A stretch of DNA of 64,000 nucleotides from Flavobacteriales bacterium UBA4466 (GTDB lineage Bacteria; Bacteroidota; Bacteroidia; Flavobacteriales_D; Crocinitomicaceae): the NCBI GenBank assembly GCA_905182335.1, contig CAJJBE010000006.1, forward strand, positions 1 to 64,000, in the 5' to 3' direction. The translations under genes were made by a program, and so were the position numbers. The notes below the pieces were generated by a model, which made no database searches, was not told the DNA's origin, and saw only the letters and a program-made list of their open reading frames with translations. This document shows, piece by piece, positions 26,383 through 34,346 of the stretch. The number at the start of each line of letters is the position of its first letter. Within the stretch, counting starts at the first letter, position 1.

Positions 26383-27345
26383 ATGAAATTATTTCTAACA
26401 CTAATAATTGTTGGGTTAAGCAGTCTTACGATTGCTCAAAATAATCTTTACTTAACATTCAGCCCGAAATGTTCAGGGAATGACCTGGTTCTTGGAGCTA
26501 CAGTTCAAGACTTGACAGGTGCAAGTATGGAAATCAATCATTTTAATTATTACATCTCTAACATTCATGTTATATACGATGGCGGTCAAGACATGGATTT
26601 TTCTGACACTATTCTTTTGGTTAAGGCAAATGCAAATACGTTTTTATTAGACAATGTGAGTGTTTCAAACATTGAGCAGATTAACTTTAGTGTAGGAGTT
26701 CCTGCAGTAGTTAATCACTTAGACATTACACAATATCCAACGGGACATTTTTTAAGTTTCCAGACACCTTCTATGCATTGGGGTTGGACATCAGGATATA
26801 AACTTTTGTTGTTAGATGGAAATGGCGATGCTAATGGAGACGGCACCCCAGAAACATTGTTTCAGTTACATAACTTAGGAGATAATAACTTTAAAAATGT
26901 TCAACTTCCAATTGTTGCAACTTATAGTGCGAGTGCTCAGGTAGATATTGTGGTTGACTGTAACCTAGACGAGTGGATTTACGGTGCTAGTCCTAATAAT
27001 ATTGGTATTCAACATGGAAGCTCAGGTGTAAACGCATCTACAATGAATAATGTAACTAATCGTGCTGTTTTTTCAGCACCTTTAAATGCATCTATTAATG
27101 AAGTATCTGAGGTTGGGTCTATGTACTTTGTAAACCAGGCAGATGGAGTAAGGATAACATGGAAAGAAATGACATCTATTTACGCGTATGAGATGATTAA
27201 CATTTCAGGGAAGGTGGTTGCTAAATCAAGGGTGTCAAATGTGAATAATACTGTTTTGATAGATAACCTTTTAAAAGGATCGTATATTTTCACAACCTTC
27301 AATAAGGCGGGTAAAAGATTAAACACGATCAATTTAGTTCATTAG
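26383..27345 (+). CDS. mbnP: MbnP-like copper-binding protein with T9SS C-terminal tail
   Basis: MbnP proteins bind Cu(I) after their partner MbnH converts a Trp to kynurenine. Here a signal peptide (MKLFLTLIIVGLSSLTIAQ) precedes the MbnP domain with its hallmark strands (INHFNYYISNIHVIY, FSVGVP, SMHWGWTSGYK, ~residues 130-138; the Trp of HWGW is the candidate modified residue). After residue ~235 a C-terminal module (YAYEMINISGKVVAKS...LKGSYIFTTFNKAGKR) looks like a T9SS type A sorting tail, so the protein is probably secreted or held at the surface. This fusion is unlike the Methylosinus prototype. The next gene, mbnH, starts six bases downstream. Confidence 0.82.
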   Translation: MKLFLTLIIVGLSSLTIAQNNLYLTFSPKCSGNDLVLGATVQDLTGASMEINHFNYYISNIHVIYDGGQDMDFSDTILLVKANANTFLLDNVSVSNIEQINFSVGVPAVVNHLDITQYPTGHFLSFQTPSMHWGWTSGYKLLLLDGNGDANGDGTPETLFQLHNLGDNNFKNVQLPIVATYSASAQVDIVVDCNLDEWIYGASPNNIGIQHGSSGVNASTMNNVTNRAVFSAPLNASINEVSEVGSMYFVNQADGVRITWKEMTSIYAYEMINISGKVVAKSRVSNVNNTVLIDNLLKGSYIFTTFNKAGKRLNTINLVH

Positions 27346-27351
27346 AACGTA

Positions 27352-28332
27352 ATGAGATATACTATTTACTTAGGGGGAGTCATATTGATTCCCCTTTTTT
27401 TGTGCCAATATAAAAAGTCTAAGAATCGTGATGTAGAAAAAACTACGGCAATTTCTTCTGACGACTTAATGGTTTCAGAAAAAATAGCTCTTGGCAGGGC
27501 GTTATTTTTTGACAGCCGACTTTCAATCAATAATGAGGTTTCTTGCGCTAGTTGTCACATTCCTGAGTTGGCATTTACCGATGGTAAAAAAGTATCTATT
27601 GGTGTCGCAGGACGAACGACACAACGGAATTCCCCAAGCTTATTAAATGCAGCACTTCTTCCAACTGTGATGTTTGATGGGCACCTACCTACATTAGAAC
27701 AACAGGTTATCGTTCCAATACAAGAGCATGTAGAAATGGACATGAATATGCTTGAATTGATTAAAAAACTTAGAAAGGTGGATAGGTACCAAAAAGCAGC
27801 AAAGCAGATTTTTAATCGAGAATTTGACGCTTGGGTATTAACCAGAGCTATTTCTGCCTATGAGCGTTCACTTGTTTCAAATAATTCACCCTTTGATAGA
27901 TATTGCAATCAAAAAGAGCAGGGTGCACTTACCGAATCGCAAAAAAATGGTTGGAAACTATTTTCAGAAAAATTATATTGTACTCAGTGTCATGCTGCAC
28001 CTAATTTCACCAATTTTGAAGCCATTAATAATGGAATGTATAACGATTTCGGTAATGACAAGGGGCGTTTTAGAATCTTTAATGACTCAACAGACATTGG
28101 GAAGTTCAAGGTGCCATCATTAAGAAACATAGTATTAACAGCACCTTACATGCATGACGGATCACTTCATTCCCTTGATGACGTTATTAATCATTATGTA
28201 GCAGGAGGATCTTCTCACATCAATAAAGACATAAGAATAGTTCCGTTTAGTCTTTCGGAAAATGAACGCACTGATCTAAAAAACTTTTTGTCAAGCTTAA
28301 CCGATACGAGTTATATGATAGATTACAAGTAG
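27352..28332 (+). CDS. mbnH: MbnH-like di-heme cytochrome c peroxidase family protein
   Basis: A member of the MauG/bacterial cytochrome c peroxidase family with two c-type heme sites: CASCH (~65-69) and CTQCH (~210-214). Conserved distal features include NSPSLLNAALLPTVMFDGHLPTLEQQ, IPIQEHVEM, and APYMHDGSLHSLDDVINHY. The N-terminus has a hydrophobic export signal ending near LFLC (a poor lipobox, so anchoring is uncertain). By family knowledge it would oxidise a Trp of MbnP to kynurenine. It is translationally close to mbnP and its stop codon abuts the stop of the convergent multicopper oxidase gene. Confidence 0.88.
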   Translation: MRYTIYLGGVILIPLFLCQYKKSKNRDVEKTTAISSDDLMVSEKIALGRALFFDSRLSINNEVSCASCHIPELAFTDGKKVSIGVAGRTTQRNSPSLLNAALLPTVMFDGHLPTLEQQVIVPIQEHVEMDMNMLELIKKLRKVDRYQKAAKQIFNREFDAWVLTRAISAYERSLVSNNSPFDRYCNQKEQGALTESQKNGWKLFSEKLYCTQCHAAPNFTNFEAINNGMYNDFGNDKGRFRIFNDSTDIGKFKVPSLRNIVLTAPYMHDGSLHSLDDVINHYVAGGSSHINKDIRIVPFSLSENERTDLKNFLSSLTDTSYMIDYK

Positions 28333-29517
28333 TTATTGAACACAGAGTTTAACTGCACTGCCTTGATAGCGTATGATATACATACCAGGCTTCTGTTTTG
28401 AAAGGTCAATCAGTTGTTCAGAAGATTTCAATACCATTTCTCCATCAACATCGTAAACAGCGTAGTCTGCTGTAAATGCATTTACAGCATGAAAAATACC
28501 ATTTCCTGAAGGATTAGGGTAAATAACTAAGTTTAATTCAAGTTTGTTGATACTTGCTAAAGAGGTTCTTAGTGTTACCTGTTGGCTAGATGCTACAACT
28601 TGCGTGTTCATATTAAAATACTCAACATCTACATTATAGAAGGCTTCAGTTCCAGTTTGAATTAGAGTGCCATAGCGTTCTCCGGGTAACACTTCTATTG
28701 TATCGTTTACAAAATCTTGTGGAAGAGGCCTTCCGTCGCTTAAGATTGTTCGTGCATTCATAGAGACAGGGAAGACATAGCGGACTCCATAATACCCAAT
28801 ATTTACTAGGCGTATAAAAATGTCTTCGTTAGCCCCCGTAGTGTAATGGTTTAACGGGTCTGCCAATTGCGTTTCAGATAGGCCATTCACTAAAAAGTAC
28901 TGAGGAATATAATCTTCCGGCACAAAAACGGAAATAGGGTTCGCAGGGTCGTGCTCATGATCAAGTACGGCTTCTGTATGCCAATTTGTATCTATTTCTG
29001 ATGCAGTAAGTAAAATGTCTCGATCAAATGTTTCTCCACCAACCCAAGTTGTATTGGTTGATCCATTTGACGGCTCTACAATAATGACCCCGTACATTCC
29101 TGCCTGAACATGAATTGTTGAGACAACATGACAGTGATAAATATAAGTTCCAGGGTGTGGTGCTTTAAATTGATAATAACCATGATCCATATGATTAACT
29201 GCGAATGAAAGGTGGGGGACGCCATCGTTTTCTTGATTAACATCTAATCCATGAAGGTGAATTGTGTGTGGTGCACCTTGCGATACATTCCAAAAATCAA
29301 TTTGAACCGTATCTCCCTCTGTAACACGAATAGTTGGTCCAGGCGTGTCAGTTACCTCATTTAAGGTTTCTGTAAATCCAAAAACCTTAGTCACATTACC
29401 ATCGTGCAATGTTTTTGTCCCTGTATTTCTTCCGATAATAAGCTTTGAGTAATCAATTTGCGCTAGACAGTCTAAGCTAATTAAGACTAGTGAAAGAGAT
29501 AGAATTAATTTAATCAT
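28333..29517 (-). CDS. Multicopper oxidase-like protein with T1 copper site and T9SS tail
   Basis: A protein of 394 residues. Signal peptide, then a cupredoxin domain carrying HTIHLHG (~83-89) and YHCHVVSTIHVQAGMYG (~125-140), with Cys, His and Met of a type 1 copper site in an order resembling the first domain of two-domain oxidases and nitrite reductases. The second cupredoxin domain (VNGLSETQ... NARTILSDGRPLPQDF... LPGERYG) has no copper ligands and resembles the middle domain of laccases. The C-terminus (INKLELNLVIYPNPSG... KPGMYIIRYQGSAVKLCVQ) is a T9SS sorting tail. Its start overlaps the previous gene's stop by four bases (ATGA). It may depend on that gene product to complete the trinuclear centre. 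Confidence 0.85.
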   Translation of the reverse strand: MIKLILSLSLVLISLDCLAQIDYSKLIIGRNTGTKTLHDGNVTKVFGFTETLNEVTDTPGPTIRVTEGDTVQIDFWNVSQGAPHTIHLHGLDVNQENDGVPHLSFAVNHMDHGYYQFKAPHPGTYIYHCHVVSTIHVQAGMYGVIIVEPSNGSTNTTWVGGETFDRDILLTASEIDTNWHTEAVLDHEHDPANPISVFVPEDYIPQYFLVNGLSETQLADPLNHYTTGANEDIFIRLVNIGYYGVRYVFPVSMNARTILSDGRPLPQDFVNDTIEVLPGERYGTLIQTGTEAFYNVDVEYFNMNTQVVASSQQVTLRTSLASINKLELNLVIYPNPSGNGIFHAVNAFTADYAVYDVDGEMVLKSSEQLIDLSKQKPGMYIIRYQGSAVKLCVQ

Positions 29518-30377
29518 GGCGCAATCAATAATGTGAGAAACATACCTGTAGCATATTCTTGCCCACCAGTTACCGCAACTAAGTTGTGATCATGAACAGG
29601 GTATTCACCTGGCTTGTCAGGTGTACACGAAAGAACAAGGTGCTCGTGAGGATATAGTGGGAATGTGTCTTTTTCTCGCCCAATAAAAGCGGGTGACCTA
29701 GAATCGTCTATGTTAAACAAGTGATACCCATGAAAATGCATTGAATGAATACTAAGTCCATTGTTTACCAGTACAATTTTAAATTCAACACCAACGTTCC
29801 CTGTAACTCGTGCAATTGTGTCTAGGTTAATATTGGGGTTGTGATTACCATTGACCGTAAAAAAGTCGGGGTCATAATCTGTAATATTTACTATTCCTGA
29901 ATTGGTTAGGATTGGATTCCAATCGGAATGAATTTCACGGATATCCCAGTAAAAGTAAGGTGTTAAATCACTTGGGTCTTTAACGTGAATTATCCCTGAA
30001 AGTCCTAGGTAAGCATTAAAAGGGGAGTTAACATTGTCGTTGTATCTGAATACACCAGCATTACTTAGGTTTATGGTTTGTGTCGACGAATCACCAGAGG
30101 AGATTGTACTGTATGAAACTAATCCGTCAGCATTAAACCCATGTTCTTCACTGTCATTATTTACAACCGTAAGGTTAACAACATCTCCAAGATTCCAAAC
30201 AAGGAGCGCACTGTTCTCTAAAAATAAATTGGTGTTGCTGTATGTAACAACCTCTAGGGAGTTCCCTCCAGATAAAGTAAGTGATCCGGATTTAATACAA
30301 AGACGTACATCAATGGTTGTAGCATGTGTTAAACTACAAGCAACGAATAATAGAATTGCTAAACACGATTTTAACAT
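29514..30377 (-). CDS. Two-domain cupredoxin protein with trinuclear-type His motifs but no T1 Cys
   Basis: A protein of 287 residues with a signal peptide (MLKSCLAILLFVACSLTHA). Domain 1 is cupredoxin-like (NNDSEEHGFNADGL) but lacks paired His-x-His. Domain 2 has HSMHFHG (~209-216) and a terminal YPVHDHNLVAVTGG..GM motif in the position of the laccase HCHxxxH signature; the type 1 Cys is Asp here, so a type 1 copper is unlikely. The His-x-His motifs remain. No T9SS tail. It lies four bases after the upstream gene and is coupled by ATGA to the downstream one, so a heteromeric complex with that partner is likely (inference). Confidence 0.75.
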   Translation of the reverse strand: MLKSCLAILLFVACSLTHATTIDVRLCIKSGSLTLSGGNSLEVVTYSNTNLFLENSALLVWNLGDVVNLTVVNNDSEEHGFNADGLVSYSTISSGDSSTQTINLSNAGVFRYNDNVNSPFNAYLGLSGIIHVKDPSDLTPYFYWDIREIHSDWNPILTNSGIVNITDYDPDFFTVNGNHNPNINLDTIARVTGNVGVEFKIVLVNNGLSIHSMHFHGYHLFNIDDSRSPAFIGREKDTFPLYPHEHLVLSCTPDKPGEYPVHDHNLVAVTGGQEYATGMFLTLLIAP

Positions 30378-30381
30378 GATT

Positions 30382-31059
30382 CTATTTTACAATCAATTTA
30401 CGCGTTGCATAAAGCGTGTTAGCTCTTTCAAAACGAATAAAATATAAACCCTTTCTTAAGTTTAAGTTTGAAATAACTAGCTTATCTGAATTAATTGTTT
30501 GCGATAAAACAGCTTGTCCAAGTGCATTTATAATTGAGAGTTTCGTATTTGGCAAAATATTCTGAATAGAAACTTGATTACCGGTAGAGGGGTTCGGGAA
30601 AACGTTAATGTGTTGCCCTAAATCAATGTCTTCTAAACCTAAAACAGCATTGTATATAAATGCAATTGTATCAGCGTTTATAGCATTCCCTGTATTGTAA
30701 ACTTTAAATCGAAGCTGACCACTTTCAGCAGTAGAGGCTAACATGTTTAACTTTATGAATCCAGATTGGTTCATTCCAAATTTTGACATTGTTCCTGATG
30801 TAATGTTTCCAGTGTAACAATTTGTATAATCACAAATTGAATAATCCCAGCCAGCAGGAATGGTATTTTCAATTATTTCCCATTGGAGTCTCAATGAATC
30901 AGTTGTACTGTTATCATAATTCATATATATCGTTGCATCTGTGTAACTGCCTACAATCACCGTTTGCTCTATAGTGTCGTTAAGAGTAATGTTATAGTCT
31001 TGTGCATTTAATGATGTTAGCAGAAAAGTAGCAGCTATAAGTGTGTATATTTTTCTCAT
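30382..31059 (-). CDS. T9SS-targeted protein of unknown function
   Basis: A protein of 225 residues with a signal peptide (MRKIYTLIAATFLLTSLNAQ), a beta-rich middle (LRLQWEIIENTIPAGWDYSICDYTNCYTG, with two Cys that might form a disulfide) and a T9SS type A tail (INVFPNPSTGNQ... LRKGLYFIRFERANTLYATRKLIVK). The middle part is short and has no recognised catalytic motif. It is the first gene of the three-gene operon with the two cupredoxin proteins, four bases ahead of the second. Confidence 0.75.
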   Translation of the reverse strand: MRKIYTLIAATFLLTSLNAQDYNITLNDTIEQTVIVGSYTDATIYMNYDNSTTDSLRLQWEIIENTIPAGWDYSICDYTNCYTGNITSGTMSKFGMNQSGFIKLNMLASTAESGQLRFKVYNTGNAINADTIAFIYNAVLGLEDIDLGQHINVFPNPSTGNQVSIQNILPNTKLSIINALGQAVLSQTINSDKLVISNLNLRKGLYFIRFERANTLYATRKLIVK

Positions 31060-31302
31060 AATAATCGAGTTAATTCATTTTACAGCTTAAATGTACGCTA
31101 TATATTTTGATTTTAATAGCTATCGTTACTGTTACAGCCTTAAAACAACCTGCTTTATTGTTAACAATACGGACAAAACGTAAAGGAATTTATACTAAAC
31201 ACGGTTATATATACGTTTTAACTATATAATGTAAACCTGTTATACTCGTTGTAGAGCCTGCTAAAATTCTACAATACCTACTAAACTATAAACCTAAAAC
31301 AA

Positions 31303-31881
31303 ATGAGAGTGAACCCAGTTTACCACCAAACTAGTGATAAGCTCCAACAAGAATTGGATTGGATCACAAATGCAAAAAGAGATTCGGAATGTTTCGGACC
31401 ATTGTACAAGAAGTATCATGAGCAGATATTCCGCTACGTTTACCAGCGTATGGATGACCAGGAATTGGCGTTTGATGTTACATCACAAGTTTTTGTAAAA
31501 GCGATTAGTAACCTTCATAAATACGAATACAGAGGCGTGCCATTTTCTTCTTGGTTGTACCGCATTGCTAAAAGTGAATTGTATCAAGCGTTTCGCGATA
31601 GAAAAGCAAGAAAGACAATAAACGTTGAAAGCATGCACCTTTTTGAAATGATTGAGGAGCTTGAAGAAGAGGACTCTTCTGAAAATAAGATACGTTTAAT
31701 GAAGTCTTTAAGACTACTTAAAACGAATGATTTACAGATAATCGAATTGAGGTTTTTTGAAAGAAGGTCTTACCGCGAAATCGGGAATGTTTTAGAAATT
31801 ACTGAAAACAATGCGAAAGTAAAAGCTTTTAGAGCTTTGGAACGATTAAAGAATCTCGTTATGAATAAACAGACGTCATGA
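31303..31881 (+). CDS. Sigma-70 family RNA polymerase sigma factor (ECF-type)
   Basis: A protein of 192 residues with region 2 (YHEQIFRYVYQRMDDQELAFDVTSQVFVKAI... GVPFSSWLYRIAKSELYQ) and region 4 (LKTNDLQIIELRFFERRSYREIGNVLEITENNAKVKAFRALERLK). Regions 1.2 and 3 are missing, as expected for ECF factors. Its stop overlaps the next gene by four bases (ATGA), typical of ECF-anti-sigma pairs. It is divergent from the copper-related operon (243 bases between), but no shared operator could be identified. Confidence 0.9.
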   Translation: MRVNPVYHQTSDKLQQELDWITNAKRDSECFGPLYKKYHEQIFRYVYQRMDDQELAFDVTSQVFVKAISNLHKYEYRGVPFSSWLYRIAKSELYQAFRDRKARKTINVESMHLFEMIEELEEEDSSENKIRLMKSLRLLKTNDLQIIELRFFERRSYREIGNVLEITENNAKVKAFRALERLKNLVMNKQTS

Positions 31882-32210
31882 AAAAAATTAAAATCAATAT
31901 AGATCGTGAAGGCTTAGGTTCAGACTACATTAAATCAAGGCAGGATTTTGGACAAGTCTTGAATGAAGTAAATAAACTCAAGCCTCCAATATGGAGTTCC
32001 GCATGGTTCTATGGTCCCATTGGATTTTCTGTTTTTATAGTTGCCGTGTCAATAACCGCCCTTGAACCTCCATTAGATATGAAAGTGAAAAATGCAGCAG
32101 GTAAAATGGATTGCATGTTACTTATTAAACCTGTTAATTCAGAAAATAGAATTTATAGAGCTAAAACGATATTTTTTGATAAAAACACTACGCTAAAAGG
32201 AGAGTCATAA
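31878..32210 (+). CDS. Small single-pass membrane protein, possible anti-sigma factor
   Basis: A protein of 110 residues. N-terminal cytoplasmic segment (~45 residues), one TM helix (WFYGPIGFSVFIVAVSITAL) and a short external C-terminal part with one Cys. There is no recognisable zinc-binding ZAS motif (H-x3-C-x2-C). Start ATGA-overlaps the sigma gene, and position argues that it holds the sigma factor at the membrane; this is inference. Confidence 0.7.
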   Translation: MKKIKINIDREGLGSDYIKSRQDFGQVLNEVNKLKPPIWSSAWFYGPIGFSVFIVAVSITALEPPLDMKVKNAAGKMDCMLLIKPVNSENRIYRAKTIFFDKNTTLKGES

Positions 32211-32356
32211 AAGCATATTATTCACTACTTCACTCTCAGTAAATAGATGCTAAAAACTACTAAAAACCATGACTGCTAATAATTTAGAGAAGGGGAGGCG
32301 TGAAACATTATAGGTGATTGTTGATTGTTTTCTAGAAAATAATCAAAGTGTGGCTT

Positions 32357-32385
32357 TTGTCACCTCTTTATCATTTGTACCTTTG
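32357..32385 (+). promoter_or_regulatory. Sigma-A promoter of pyrD
   Basis: TTG (32357-32359), an 18-base spacer and TACCTTTG (32378-32385) fit the Bacteroidota consensus. The predicted start site near 32391 gives an approximately 11-base leader to the pyrD ATG at 32402. Confidence 0.7.
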
Positions 32386-32401
32386 TCTAAAATGACTTTA
32401 G

Positions 32402-33433
32402 ATGTATAAAATTATTCGCGCTGTTCTATTTCAGTTTGATCCTGAAAAGATCCATTACTTTACTGCAAAATTGATTCGTGTTGCGCTTTCACTACCTGCA
32501 ATGAAGTGGATTTGGTCAAAAATGTATAAGGTTCAAGACAAGCGTCTAGAAAAAGAACTTTTTGGTTTGAAATTTAGCAATCCTGTTGGTTTGGCCGCTG
32601 GTTTTGATAAAAACGCTACGATGTTCAATGACTTAGCACATTGTGGTTTCGGATTTATTGAAATAGGAACGGTTACTCCTAAAGCGCAAGAGGGAAACCC
32701 AAAACCAAGGTTGTTTCGCATCAAGAACGATGCTGGCCTGATTAACCGAATGGGCTTTAATAATAGAGGGCTGTCGAATGCCATAGAAGCCTTAAAGAAG
32801 AATAAAGGGAAAGTTATTATTGGTGGAAACATTGGTAAAAACACAGAAACTCTGCCTGATGGTTACACCGCAGATTATTTAGAATGCTTTAATGAACTAC
32901 ATTGGTATGTAGATTACTTTGTTTTAAATGTAAGTTGTCCCAATGTTGGAAGTCATGCAAAGCTCGAAGATGTTGACTATTTAAAGGAGTTGATTACAGA
33001 GGTTCAGAAGTTGAACAATTCAAAAGAAACGCAAAAGCCCATCTTATTAAAGATTGCTCCAGACTTAAATGACCAGCAATTAGATGAAATTATAGTAATG
33101 ATAGCTGAAACTAAAATTGATGGCGTTATCGCTTCAAACACATCTGTAGATAGAGCCAATCTAAAAACCACTGATAATCGACTAACTGAAATTGGTAATG
33201 GAGGTTTAAGTGGTCAGCCAGTTAAAGAGAAATCTACACGTGTAATTAAGTATTTAGCTGAGAAATCACAAAAAGCATTTCCGATTATCGGAGTGGGTGG
33301 AATTCATACAGCACAGGACGCTTTAGATAAAATTGATGCTGGAGCAGACTTAGTTCAAATTTATACCGGATTCATTTACGAAGGGCCAGCCTTAGTTAAG
33401 CGTATAAACAAAGCAATCTTATCAAGGAAATAA
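32402..33433 (+). CDS. pyrD: Quinone-dependent dihydroorotate dehydrogenase
   Basis: Class 2 membrane-associated enzyme of de novo pyrimidine synthesis; 343 residues is typical. N-terminal amphipathic helical region (YKIIRAVLFQFDPEKIHYFTAKLIR) and then FSNPVGLAAGFDKNA, GFIEIGTVTPKAQEGNPKPRLFR, catalytic Ser in VLNVSCPNVGS and SGQPVKEKSTRVI with GVGGIHTAQDALDKI. The HMG-CoA lyase gene follows four bases downstream. Confidence 0.97.
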   Translation: MYKIIRAVLFQFDPEKIHYFTAKLIRVALSLPAMKWIWSKMYKVQDKRLEKELFGLKFSNPVGLAAGFDKNATMFNDLAHCGFGFIEIGTVTPKAQEGNPKPRLFRIKNDAGLINRMGFNNRGLSNAIEALKKNKGKVIIGGNIGKNTETLPDGYTADYLECFNELHWYVDYFVLNVSCPNVGSHAKLEDVDYLKELITEVQKLNNSKETQKPILLKIAPDLNDQQLDEIIVMIAETKIDGVIASNTSVDRANLKTTDNRLTEIGNGGLSGQPVKEKSTRVIKYLAEKSQKAFPIIGVGGIHTAQDALDKIDAGADLVQIYTGFIYEGPALVKRINKAILSRK

Positions 33434-33437
33434 CAGC

Positions 33438-34298
33438 ATGGGTATGGATGATAAATTGAAGTTAATAGAGTGTCCTCGTGATGCCATGCAAGGTCTACAT
33501 GACTTTATACCAACAAGCATTAAGGCTGACTACATCAACGCCATACTTTCTTGTGGGTTTGACACTGTAGATTTTGGAAGCTTTGTTTCACCTAAGGCAA
33601 TTCCACAAATGAAAGACTCTGCCGATCTTATTGATCGTTTGGAGGAATCGGATAGTAAGTTGTTGGCAATTGTAGCGAATGAAAGAGGAGCAACAGAAGC
33701 TTCTCAATTTGAACGCATCGATTTTTTAGGTTACCCATTTTCCGTTTCGGAACAATTTCAACTTAGAAACACAAATGCAACACTTGAAGAGTCCTTTTCA
33801 CGTGTAGATTTAATTCAAGAAATTGCAAAGAAAAACAACAAAGAACTTGTTGTCTATCTGTCAATGGGCTTTGGTAATCCGTATAATGAGGCTTGGCACC
33901 CAGATATTGTTGCTGAGTGGGCAGAGAAATTATACACAAAATTAGACGTAAAAACACAAGCGCTTTCAGACACCATAGGCTGTGCTGATTCTACACTCGT
34001 AACATCGCTGTTTGAAACATTGAGTTCTAGCTTAACAAGCGTTGAGTTTGGGGCGCATTTACACACCTTACCACAAAACGCATCAGGATTAGTTGAAGCA
34101 GCATACAATGCAGGATGCAGAAGGTTTGATGGAGCAATTAAAGGTTTTGGTGGCTGTCCAATGGCTGTGGATAAATTGACAGGTAACATGCCTACCGAGT
34201 TAATGTTAGATTGGTTCAATAAAAATGAAATTTATACGGGAATTGATATACTTAAGTTTAATGACACAATGTCAAAAACAGCAGCGGTATTCCCTTAA
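33438..34298 (+). CDS. Hydroxymethylglutaryl-CoA lyase
   Basis: A TIM-barrel lyase cleaving HMG-CoA to acetoacetate and acetyl-CoA (leucine catabolism). N-terminus LIECPRDAMQGLHDFIPT; the family signature appears as DGAIKGFGGCPMA with its conserved Cys; metal-site His in FGAHLHTLPQNAS. The length, 286 residues, fits. It is probably cotranscribed with pyrD though no metabolic link is apparent. Confidence 0.92.
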   Translation: MGMDDKLKLIECPRDAMQGLHDFIPTSIKADYINAILSCGFDTVDFGSFVSPKAIPQMKDSADLIDRLEESDSKLLAIVANERGATEASQFERIDFLGYPFSVSEQFQLRNTNATLEESFSRVDLIQEIAKKNNKELVVYLSMGFGNPYNEAWHPDIVAEWAEKLYTKLDVKTQALSDTIGCADSTLVTSLFETLSSSLTSVEFGAHLHTLPQNASGLVEAAYNAGCRRFDGAIKGFGGCPMAVDKLTGNMPTELMLDWFNKNEIYTGIDILKFNDTMSKTAAVFP

Positions 34299-34346
34299 TT
34301 TTACTAGGATTTAATTGTTAAAACAAAACACACTAGTTCGTTTATT

